This document shows positions 50,401-61,100 of a DNA stretch of 64,000 bases, piece after piece; position 1 is the stretch's first letter; each line of letters starts with the position of its first letter. This DNA is from Pempheris klunzingeri. Lineage: Eukaryota; Chordata; Actinopteri; Acropomatiformes; Pempheridae. Made by a program: the position numbers and the translations under genes. The stretch is taken from NCBI RefSeq assembly GCF_042242105.1, contig NC_092012.1, positions 33,261,978-33,325,977 on the forward strand. Direction: 5' to 3'. The notes below the pieces were generated by a model. That model did no database searches, had not been told where the DNA came from, and saw only the letters and a list, made by a program, of their open reading frames with translations.

Positions 50401-53174
50401 GGACAGGTTTCTGGTATTTGAGTTGCAGATTTATATAATAGAGATAAAGAATGAGATAATTTATGATAGAAGAGTCTTTTCACAGTGTTTTCGTGATGTC
50501 CCTGGTTAGTTATACAAACTGTAATCAGTTTCCTGTGATTGAACAATGACTGAATTGTGTTAAATTGATATTAACATTGGGGAATGTACAGTATGAAAAA
50601 CTCTAGTTCAGATTAGCCTTTGTCTGCCCTAAAAAAAAAAAAGAAAAAAGAGAGACATGGTGGTTTAATCAGAATCTCTTGACTGTGATTTCCTCGGGGT
50701 TTTAAAATATATGAACGTCAGGGTTATAAGTATCACTCTTTGTCCTTTATAACCTCATGATCAAGTGTTCACACACTAAAGCTACATAATACATGTACAA
50801 TGTAGATAGATTTCTTTCCATTGATATATTTGAGACCTAATTTCAGTTGGAGAGGCGCTGAATAGAAAAGTGCTTGTGAGAACCTCTCTAAAGCTTCACA
50901 CTAAAATGAAAATGAACTTTTAATATCAGCCGTCTGGTGTGTGTGACTTCAGGCGCCACTCTGGCCATGCGAGCCGCCCCATTGGCTCTGGACGACATGA
51001 TGGACTGGCACCAAGCCCCGCCCACATTTGGCTCGGCCCCCGCGGGCTTCCGTCTGCGGCGAGGGAGCAGGTTCACCTGGAGGAAGGAGTGTTTGGCTGT
51101 TATGGAGAGGTGAGGAGGAGGAGGAGGAGGTACAGGTAAGAAAATGGTGTTGACTGGGCAAAAGTAACCAAGTATAATGTGCACACAGCTACTTCAGTGA
51201 TAACCAGTACCCTGATGAAGCCAAGAGGGAGGAGATCGCCACCGCCTGCAACGCTGTCATTCAGAAACCAGGTAGGTGATAACAGGAGGTAATGACTCTG
51301 ACTGGAATGATCCATAGCTCGTGTTTCAGCAGTAGGGGAAGAGTGGCATCATGACAAACACGCTATTTAAATAACACGTTAGATAACCAAGCAGCATCAA
51401 ATATTTTCCCTGCTTTGTAAAGCAAATATCATCTGTCAAAGGAGGGACTTTGCATCTCTCTGAAAACTCCCTCTGCCCAGTGAAAATAAGCATGACTGAA
51501 AATCACCCACAGGTAGAGACTGAGGGTGTGTGTGTTGCAGGAAAGAAGCTGTCAGATTTGGAGAGGGTAACATCTCTGAAGGTCTACAACTGGTTTGCCA
51601 ACCGCCGCAAGGACATCAAGAGACGTGCCAACATTGGTAATGTCTATCTCTGTGTGTGTGTGTGTGTGTGTGTGAGTGTGTAGTGCAGCAGTCAGTAAGG
51701 TAGGAAACCAGGTCAGCCATCAGGATGTTTTTACCACTATTATTTCCTGTCATCAGGCCATCAGAAGTTGACTCAGGGCTGTTTGGTCTCAGGGGCCCAA
51801 AACTCCCTTTTTTTGGGACGTGTCTCCGACTAAATGATGGCAATGCAAATACTGCAATTATGCATATATATAGTCACACTAGTGTGAAATCTGGCAGAGT
51901 ATTGTCTTGTGAAACAAATGGGAAAAGAGCAAAATATTAAACTATAGGCTTCATCACAGAGGAAGGTTGAGAGAGGGTGTCTGCCCCCCGAACCCAAGCT
52001 GGAAGGAGCTTCCACAGGAGAGGAGCCCGACAGCTGAAAGCTCTGGCTCCTGCACTACTTCAGAGGACTTTAGGAACCACCAGTAGGCATTCTGGGAGCG
52101 TTGTGTTGAGCAGTGTGTGCTGTTGTTTGAGGTCAATACGCTATGATGAGGTTTGTGTTTTTGAAGAAGCAGCCATCTTGGAGAGCCACGGCATCGAGGT
52201 CCAGAGTCCAGGCGGCCAGTCCAACAGCGACGAGGTGGACGGCAACGACTTCCCCGACCAGGTAAATGAGTTGTAAGTCCTCCTCAGCACTCGGAGCCTG
52301 TAGTAGAGCTGCTGAGTGACGGCAGAAGGTGAGTGTATTTACACTGAGCAGCGCAGAGCTATGAACGTGTGGAACAGTAAACATACAGTCTACTTTGCTT
52401 TCATTCCTGTTTAAATTTACATTCAGTCACATGTTTGACGGCTGTGAATACAGAGAATTTCAGTGTGATCAGCAGCAGAATAAACGTGTCTACCATTCTA
52501 AGTTATTGTGCAGGAGGTCACAGCAGTATGGCTCTGCTCTGGCGACAGCAGAATGACCTGGTTATTGTATAACCTGTGTGCCGCTCTCTCACAGGGCTGT
52601 GAGGTGTCCTTATTTGACAAGAGAGCTTCGGCCAGGCAGTTTGGTTTCAGTCGAGCTGACCTGTCCTCTCCAACCCAGGTACACCCAGAGCACACTCCTC
52701 CTCACTACAGCTGCGTCCATCAAAGAGCTTTGGCCTCTGATAAAGAGCCGATGGCAGATTTACATGAGAAACTTTGAATTCCAAGACAGAAATCCAGATT
52801 GAACTAAAAATCTCACACCGTCCGTTTCTCCTCTTCTCGCTCAGGTTCCCACTCTGCTCCCCAGCTGGTTTTCCGCCCTGGGCAGAGGAGGCTTGTCTGG
52901 ACAGAGGGGCGCTTCTCTGATTAGCCGCTCCCTAGTGTCAGGGGCGGGCCCTCAGGCGGAAGGTTCCAGGTTGACAGGTGTGTCCTGGTCTCCCCCCTCC
53001 CCTTCTCTCCAGGACGAACCCACCATCCACAGCGCGCTGTCAGAGCCCCAGGACCCGGTCGGTCTGGAGAAGGAGGCCGTCAATCACAGCGGCCAAGCTC
53101 AAGCCAATCAGGCGGACGAGGCGAGGTGCAGTATGGGGAGTGACATCAAGACGGAAACGCTGGAGGACGACTGA
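47487..53174 (+). CDS. hmbox1: Homeobox-containing protein 1 (HMBOX1/HOT1)
   Basis: Exons 47487-47974, 49832-49917, 50062-50172, 50953-51109, 51189-51271, 51541-51636, 52167-52261, 52595-52678 and 52845-53174 give 509 residues. Skipping 52595-52678 and using the acceptor at 53011-53012 gives 425, close to the human 420. HMBOX1 is a nuclear HNF1-type factor that binds double-stranded TTAGGG telomere repeats, promotes telomerase association and can repress transcription. Visible parts: N-terminal dimerisation-like segment FTIEQIDLLQRLRRTGITQA; a Ser/Thr/Pro-rich stretch; a POU-specific-like domain (FLANRRISQAVVAQVTGISQ, then SRISHWLLQQG); an atypical homeodomain (SRFTWRKECLAVM to VYNWFANRRKDIKRR) with the long loop typical of HNF1 homeodomains; and an acidic tail ending IKTETLEDD. 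The start chosen is the first Met in the exon. The human N-terminus is about 12 residues longer, so an upstream coding exon could extend it. The a/b paralogue status is not decided. Confidence 0.95.
48967..49747. mobile_element. Foldback TTAA element in hmbox1
   Basis: The ends read TTAAATGACAAC and, reverse-complemented from the right, TTTAAAGACAAC, with TTAA at both limits. Two inverted arms share GACAGCATTATGG, CCTACAGAGA, GACCTGG, CACCAGATTCCATTGACAAA and AACAGTAATTTTACCTC with the reverse complement of the right half. It is about 780 bases, non-coding, between hmbox1 exons 1 and 2, and a sister of the copy at 57.4-58.1 kb. Confidence 0.75.
50032..50060 (+). repeat. (CTC)n forming the hmbox1 exon 3 polypyrimidine tract
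   Basis: About nine CTC units run into the CAG acceptor for the exon that starts at 50062. The repeat itself serves as the pyrimidine tract. Confidence 0.9.
51960..52150 (+). repeat. Interspersed repeat just upstream of an hmbox1 exon
   Basis: The segments TTCCACAGGAGAGGAGCC, GAAAGCTCTGGCTCC and GGAACCACCAGTAGGC, then ATTCTGGGAGCG, follow the order of a dispersed fish repeat I recognise, probably LINE-derived. It ends within about 20 bases of the acceptor for the exon at 52167. Confidence 0.5.
52595..52678 (+). other. hmbox1: Phase-0 cassette exon of hmbox1
   Basis: This 84-base exon (28 codons, starts GCEVSLFDKR) has a good acceptor (CTCTCTCACAG) and a GTACAC donor, with no stop. The short HMBOX1 form known in human joins the exon ending DQ or EQ directly to one starting DDST or DEPT, so this exon and 52845-53012 would be included only in a longer form. 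Confidence 0.6.
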
Positions 53175-54528
53175 AGGCGGCGGTGGATGTTGGAATTGTC
53201 GGGGTAATGAACGAAGCAGGATCAGAGGTGTGTTAATATGCAAGCAGATTTTACAGGAATGTAACAAGTGGGGAAAAAAAACAAAAAAAAGACCAAAAGT
53301 TGTGTAAACTCCAACCCTGAGATACCTCCCAACCCTACCTCCAACCACCAACCTGCTCTGCTACGCTCTTATAGGCATTACTAGTATATTACAATAATGA
53401 TAATGATGATAGACTTTTCTTTGTTTAAGTGTTCCTCAGTAAGCCGAGGAAGATTTAAAATGCCCAAATAAGAACGAATGAAGAAAGTGAAAGAAATGAC
53501 ACAGGAAATGCATTTAGCAACGTGGCTTGTTCCTTCATTTCTCTTCTGGTGTGATATTGTTTAGGCATTTTAAGTCTTCCATACTGGACTGTTTAACAGG
53601 ACAGGATGCATTGTGCAGATTCCTTTGGAAACTGCGTATTTCACAGCAGGACAGCACTGTATTTGACGTGTGGTTCAAATAGTTTCAGGGTCTTGCACTG
53701 TGATCTCAACACAACTGAACAGCCTCAAAAGATAAGTACATGAATTTGAAAGTTAAGTTCATTTTAACGGATTGTTTATAAATCATGTAGCACAGTTCAT
53801 CACAGTCGACGATATTTCCGACTTTCGCTGTTGATCCCTCCCGGAGAGAAGAACAGCAGAATAAGCTTAGTGTCATCGAGGTCACAGCTCGTTGGTAATG
53901 TGTCTGTGAGCTCAAGATGATTTGAAAGTGTAAAAAAAAAAGAGAGAAACAGAACGAGCCACTCCTCATCATCATCACTGGCACGGCTGAAATAAGCTCA
54001 AAGTATGGAAGCAAAAAAAGGCCGTAATTATTAGGCTGTTGGCAATTTGTGAAAAAATTAATGACATTGAAATTTAACCACAACTTTGTATTGTTTGAAA
54101 TACGACTTAAAGAATGAGTTTTTAAGTTTTAAAAGAAAAAATGTGCAACTGCTTTTTCTTTTTTTTTAGATAAAATGCTATAAATGAATCTGCATTTAAA
54201 TGTGAACAATAAGTATTAAGTAGAGATCAAATTTCAAATCCTTACGGCCTCTGTTTTCTTCCATATTATTAACCAGTTATCAACCGTTGGATGACGTGGA
54301 AGCTGTTGACAGATTGTGTTTAGAACCTAGAAACGTGGCCGTGGAGGAGAGCGAGCGCTTTTCATTTGTGCCCCCTGACAGGCAGCACGAACGATCACTG
54401 TGAGATGATCTGTGATCGGGACAGATCTCAGATCATCTGGGAGGTATTCAACAGTGTAATGAAACTGTTTCTAGATACTACAGATTAAAGTGTGACGTGA
54501 TTACATACATGGGATTACGTCCATGTAT

Positions 54529-54569
<41 letters not shown>

Positions 54570-57382
54570 CAGTATATTATATAAACTGAGGGTATATGTA
54601 CGTACCCTGATCCATTTCTATTTACAGTATATAGACATATTAGCTTCAAATGAGAGAAACTATGAGTATGAGTCTTTGTTGTTGGTGAAAGGTGAGCGAA
54701 GCATTAGCCAAAGTATTAAGTTTAAATTTGGTGTATTTTCTGAGTGTGCGATGGTAAAGGGTGGAACTCCTGTATTAGAGACACGCTAATCAAAGATGCA
54801 TCAGATGTGTCAAATTATTGCAAGCAAAATGCATTTCCTTCCTTTTTAGGTATATCTGTGTTAGCGCTCGATATGCCATGTGTTCTAAACACATAATACT
54901 GTCACGTTTTAAATCCTATCCTCAGCTTAAATGACACTTTATCGGATCAATATCATGGTGCTTAAGAGTCCCCGCTGTCGCAGCGTTGTATTGATCAATA
55001 TGAACGACAGACCAGACAGGCAGTAGGACCAGAAAACAAGAAAACAAGCGAATAGTTAAACGTTTAGTGAGTAGAAGAAGCACCAGGAAGTTTTCTTCAG
55101 CCGAAACATGAATATCTGATCAAGCTGGTCAAACCAAGACACGTGTTTCCCAGTGCAGCCATTGTAGAAGTCTGTTCCTGCATTTACTGCATGTTAGTGT
55201 CCACCCAGTGTAAGGAGTCATTACCAGTCTGGTTTAACTGTAAAGAAAACATCTGATTCACTAGATTATCAGGACAATAGTTTGAACTAAAACCATTAGT
55301 CGATTAATCAATTAGCGTCCAACTATTGAAATAATCAACTACTTAAATCATCGACTTCATTGTTTTGAGACGTTATTTTGAATTCTCTGATTCCAGCTTC
55401 TTAAATGTGGATATTTCCTGGTTGAGGACGTAACCTTGAGCTCTGGGATACAAACTTTAACATTTTAGACCACTTTCTGACATTTTGGGGACCAAACAGC
55501 CGGAGAAAGGGATCGACGGTTCAACTGGTGATGAAAACAAGTGTTAGTTGCAGCCCTACACTCCACTGTAGTATGTATGCGTCTATATTTCTCTTTCCCA
55601 AAACACGTTGGAGACGTGCAGCATTCATTTTGTTATACAGCACAACAGACTTTAAGTCCAGTAATCATTCTCCTTTTAGCTCTTTCTTTGAAGTGCCTTA
55701 TTTTTTGCAGCGTGCAGGACTCCTACAATGGCTGCACACACAGTACGACTCTGTATCGGAACTAATGCAAGAGAGCTAAACACATGATGCTCTGTGACGG
55801 CCAACACTAACGTGGCTTCATTCAAATCATTGCTCATCACCAGGTGCTTTACAGGCTAAGCTACTAGTTCAGAGTTAAAAACTCAACACAAATACCTCAC
55901 TTTACCCCCCGCAGCTATAAGCTACACCCCACAGGTTCCTCCGCAGCTGCTTCAATGTGAATCGGAGTTCAGACAGAGTAAAAGTAACCGTCGAGCTGAT
56001 TTATTGAGAGGAGGCTGACGGCAAACTGTGATGAGGCCGCAGAGACGATTCACTGGCAGATCTGGGACGGCAGAAATGTCAGTGTCCTTTTTTTAAAAAG
56101 GGAAATTCCTTCTCGAACTCGAGCCAATGAATATGAAGTTTAAAAGTAAAGGGAAATTCCACTCCAAAAAAGAATTTATTCATTCATAAGCTCCTTCTTC
56201 CACCAGAGTCCATGAACTAAAAATAAAACATTTCCCCTCCTGGTGGAATACCAACACGGCCCGGCAGTGTTGGCTTCAGACCGAGTGTCTGAGAGAACTT
56301 TTAAGTTTTGTGGTGGAATGTGTCTTTAATTGTACAGCAGCAGAGCTGCTCTGGGTGTCTTTGCTTTAAGCGTTTATAAAACTCTGAGGCATAATTAGTC
56401 AGTTATGTAGCTTCCTGTCCTCCGTTTGAATTATTTACACCAAAATATCAAAAAGAAGTCGTCTTTTTTTAAATTATTTTCTTTAAGTCTGCTAAGCAGA
56501 AGCCTTTCTGAAGTGAATCTCTGGATTCATTTAGGACAACGTGCTGTTTTGAGATTATTTCAGGGTTTTAAATCATTTCAGTTGCTGCCTTCGTGCTCTT
56601 CTCATGAAGGTGAGAAGAGTTTAGAGTTCTGAAGCAGCAAATTGATGTGAAGTGAAAAAAGTAGTTGTATTAGAGCCAAAAAGTCTGAAAGGGAAAAGAA
56701 ATGAAAACCAAAACTACAGGAGAATTAAAATGAGAAACCAAGAAACAAGAAACACAACAAAAGAAATACCTCACATAATAAAACCAGAACGACTGATTTC
56801 ATGACAGAAACCTCAGAACAAGCTGACGTGTTTCTCATTTGCAGATTTCTTTCCTGTCGGCTGGTTTTGGTCTTTTGTTTCTTTGCTACACGTCCTTTCA
56901 CTTTTTGACCCTAAGTGAAGTTTTTATTTGCAAAAATCAGAGTGCCAGAAAGTGTGTATTCATCTTATAATCGACTTGAACTGCATAGCAAGTCGTTAAG
57001 AAATAGAAAAAGCGTAACAACCAGTTTTTCCATGAACCTCATAGAAAACCTTTGCTCTTCCAGGTCTATTCTGCACTGTTTCAGGCCCCTCGTGTGCACT
57101 TTGTTTCTGACAGTACTGACGGCAGCATGCTGGGGATTTTCATTATGTAAAATGCAGTTTTACCATCTGCCTTCCATCCTCTGTTGCCTTGCTGTACTGT
57201 TTTTGTTTGAGCTTCCATTGCTGGTTCATCACAGGAACAAAGCAGCTCCTGGATCAGATCAGATCTGATCCCGTTTTCCACCTGTGAAATAGTCGACGCA
57301 GCCTTGGCCTCGACTATTTCATCACATTTGACTTTTTCCTGCCAAATATAATCACCTCTTCCTATGGCAATACTCCTGTCCC
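53175..57382. other. hmbox1 3' UTR and downstream flank
   Basis: AT-rich and non-coding. An ATTAAA near 54.48 kb and later AATAAA hexamers near 58.54 and 58.79 kb are possible hmbox1 poly(A) signals; I cannot choose between them. A (CA)n lies at about 54.54-54.56 kb and a hAT-like element at 55.3-55.6 kb. Confidence 0.5.
55290..55558. mobile_element. hAT-like non-autonomous element
   Basis: The block ends AGTTGCAGCCCTA, the reverse complement of TAGGGCTGCAACT, a terminal sequence of a very common fish hAT-type MITE. It contains the family's internal landmarks TTAGTCGATTAATC and TCTGATTCCAGCTTCTTAAA. The left terminus is degraded. Confidence 0.7.
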
Positions 57383-58082
57383 TTAAATGAGAACTTTGGT
57401 ATTTTTAAACCTGGGCTCTGTTTTATATAGTTTGTGTTCAAAAACTGATCCAGTAGATCGCCTTAGCTACAGTGGCTGTAATGTAGTCCTTTGTGGCAAC
57501 TTCCCCCGATCAAAGTAGGTCCACTAAAAGAGCTTGTTTGATCCACTGACAGGCTCAGAGTGTTATTCTGAGTGTGTGACAGCATTATGGAAAGGATCCC
57601 TACAGAGAGAGACCTGGAAGATCCTTTTTGTTCAACCAGAAACAGCTGTTATATTGCTCTCTTCAAACGCACCAGACTCCACTCACAAAAACTGTAATTT
57701 TACCTCACAGAACACAGAAGTTGCTGGTCTACTGCTAAACCCCACTTCTCAGTTTGTTTGTGTTAATGTGTGATTTTGGTGTGTTCAACAGTTTGACTGC
57801 ATCCAAACCAATGTGTTAAAATGCCAAAGTCACGATAGCAAGACCAGCAACTCTCGTGTACTGTGAAGTAAAATTGCTACTTATGTCAGTGAAGTCTGGT
57901 GGCTTGTAACCAAGAGAAATAACGGCTGTTTGTGGTTAAACCAAAAGGATCCTCCAGGTCTCTCTCTGTAGGGATCCTTTCCATAATGCTGTCAGACACT
58001 TAGAATAACACTCTGAGCCTGTCGGTGGCTAAAACAAGCACTTTTAGTGGACCGACTGTGATCATCTGTCATTTTAAACCCA
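57383..58082. mobile_element. Foldback TTAA element near the 3' end of hmbox1
   Basis: It begins TTAAATGAGAACTTTGG. The left arm (to about 57740) has its inverted counterpart at about 57838-58070, with the centre near 57.78 kb. It shares GACAGGCTCAGAGTGTTATT, GACAGCATTATGGAAAGGAT, CCCTACAGAGAGAGACCTGG and a CACCAGACTCCA block with the 49 kb copy. The right terminus is not cleanly preserved. No protein is encoded. Confidence 0.7.
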
Positions 58083-58102
58083 ACACATCATCAACATTTG
58101 TC

Positions 58103-61100
58103 TTAACAAGTGTTTGGCCTCGACTGGCACTCCGCCTGTAGTTTGACAAAATTAGGCTGCATGTTGATGAAGGTATTGTTGGGGTTGTAGAGGATCTTGA
58201 TCTGATCTGAGGTCTGCTGCGTGAACAAAGAGAAAGCACAGCGGATCTGGTGTCAGTGTGGTTTCAGTCAGTTCATGCCTCAGGCCTGAATGCTCCTTTA
58301 GTCGACCTCTCGCCTTCGTCCGTATTGTGAATACATGAGGTGCAGTTATGACATTTGAAGAGTTCTATTCCAAAATGTTGGTTTTTATTTAGGTGACATT
58401 CATCAGTCAACATAAAATGTAAAAGTTCTCCGTCAATCAGCCAATGACTGTAAATACTAAAAAAAAAAAAAAAAAATTGGGTTCAAACATTTCATGTCAT
58501 GTAAAAGGTTTTACCCTGTGAGTGGTTACCATTTCATTTTGGCAATAAACTCTTCAATAATTCTCTCCAATGAAAAATATCAAACCTCAGCAGGATGTTT
58601 GTATCAGTTTGACTTTTTTCCCCTTGTTTGTTTTCTATTTCAAGATTTAGTGCCTTTTTTGGACGGTAGACTGTTCTGTAATCGCTATGTAGAAGATCTA
58701 CATATGCCTTTTGTTACTTTTTCATCTGTTGGATAAACCTTATTTGTTATTTTTAAGGTGTGTTTTTATTGATATTCTATTTACAAGGGAATAAAACCTG
58801 ATCAGAGTCCATGCGCTGTGACTTGGTTTGTTTTTTGTCTGCACAGCTCGGCACAAATCCAGGGAGGGGTTCAGTTCCTCCTCAGACCGGACAGTAAACG
58901 TGCATTAAGTGAAATAATAGAAGTGACAATGAGCAAACTTCATCTGCTGAAGGCTGAAGTAGAAAGCTCCGGGAAAAACACCTTGAGTTGGGATTGTTTT
59001 GTTACAATCTAGTTCAGTTTTAAGCCAACAGAGCCTCATTAAACAAGTCTTTATATTTCACCAGTGTGCAACAGAGAAAACTAAACAGCAGTTAAAACTT
59101 ACCTAAACTGGATCTGCAGTCGCTACAGCACATTTCTTTAAACATTCAGTTTGGTGCAAAGAAAAAGAACAAATACTTTCTCAATCTTCCTTTTTTATTT
59201 CTTACCAGATTACTGTTCAGATGATAAAAAATGATAATTATAAATGTATTATAATACATGTTTATTCTTTGGATTGCAGCATAGAATTACATAAAACAAT
59301 TAAATTAATCAAAACCCAAACTTGTGCTCAGATTTCTCTTTTTATAAGTCTTAATATGCGCATATATACACATACATACATAGAACAACCACTCCAGTGG
59401 TGCACTCACACGTACAAACGACACATCAAGACAAACCCAAAGCTCCACAGAGTCAACAGTAGCAACAGACGTAGCTGATAATGATGAGTTAGGATGGTGC
59501 AGTAATACTGTCGACCAGGCTGAGGCCACATTAAATGTTTCTTCAGCTGAATGTGTGAAGGTTATAGGGACTGAGGGGGGGGGGGGCTTTTTTTACAGGA
59601 GTAACATGGTTCCCATAAAACTCCCTGACTTAGCAAGCACCAAGCCTTTTCCTTAAGCTCCCACTAGTCTTCTATTGTTACACAGCGAGGTTAAAATGTG
59701 GCTGCTGGTACCTTGGACATTATAATCCATTTTTTTTTTTTTTTTTTATACCAACAGCCTTTAAAATGCACCAAGAGGAGAAGCTGTGTCTGAGTATTTC
59801 AGCTGTGGAAAGGTCATCGCCAAAAAACCTGTGCACCTGCAACAAGGCTGCGCTGCGACCACCCGACGTATTGCTCGTTTGTGTGGTTTATTCTGATATT
59901 TGAGAACACACAGGAAAGTGAAGTGGATGCAGCCGCTACAGTGTTAAAGTGGGTACAGCTCTGTCAGCTAAAAGGCCTCGGGAGGGGGGGGCAAGAACAC
60001 TCTGAGCAGGCGAGAGAGAGAGGTAGTAAAAAAGGTGACCGTTCACTACCGAGGCAGGAAAATATGTCTTAGTGCCTGACGAGTACAAAAGTCAAACTAC
60101 TTTCTTCTCTGGAGGTTTTTTTTTTTTTTTTATGACAGAACTCAGCCCCGGATCTCTTGGCTGAGAGAGTAATGACCCCAGCGAGGCAGAAGCTGTCAGA
60201 CATGCTGCTGCTGAGGGGCAGTGGTGGGTCGGTTTTCTGGTTGTGTATAAAAATTCCCTGTGTGGAAGTCAGTCAGGCCACCAGGGGGCCCTCCAGTAAG
60301 GCTGTAACACAGGAGGTCCAACCTGACGACATCCGTGACTAAATGACCTGCTGCTACACGGGGTCGGTGTTATCAGAGGATAAACTAACTGTTAGAAAAC
60401 AGGAATATTTCTATGTCTTTTTTAAATAGTAAACCAGAGAGGATCTAAATGGTTCTGGAATGACTCTTCAACAGCGCTGCACAGCATGTTTAGTTAAGAG
60501 AGCTGGATTGTTCCTGCTAAAACCAGTCTGGCTCCAGGTTGAAGGCCACGTTAAGGCAGAGGGACGTGTCGCTGCAGACCAGTGATCCCGTAGATAACAG
60601 AGCTACAGGAAATGCAAAAGGAGGCAAATGATAGCGAAGATATGGGACCAATTCTGAGCGAAACAGAAGCACTGAAGGGAAGAAAAGCAGCCAACAAAAC
60701 AGAAAAGAAGCACAGCGAGGGGCTGAAGACTCGTGCAGATCAATATGTAATCTGAATATGTTTGGACACAAATCACATCAACAAAAATAGAACTGAATGT
60801 GGTTCTTCTGTCCGATACAGTCACACAAATAACACTGCTGGCTTTGCTCTAATCTCTACAGTGGCACAGGTGGAGACCACTGAAATATAAAGTTACAACA
60901 TCAAATCCATCCCGTGCACATCAGTTATCACTAATGCTACTTTTGACTTTGTACAGTTCCTTATTGAAATGGCTTCTGTTGCTCCGTGGATCGTGTGCAT
61001 CGTTGTTTTCTACATCTATAATGTCAGCGCCACACTCAGTCTGGATGGAGGATGTGCGCCGAAATGAAAAGACAAAGCCGCTTGTTACCACCATGTTTGA

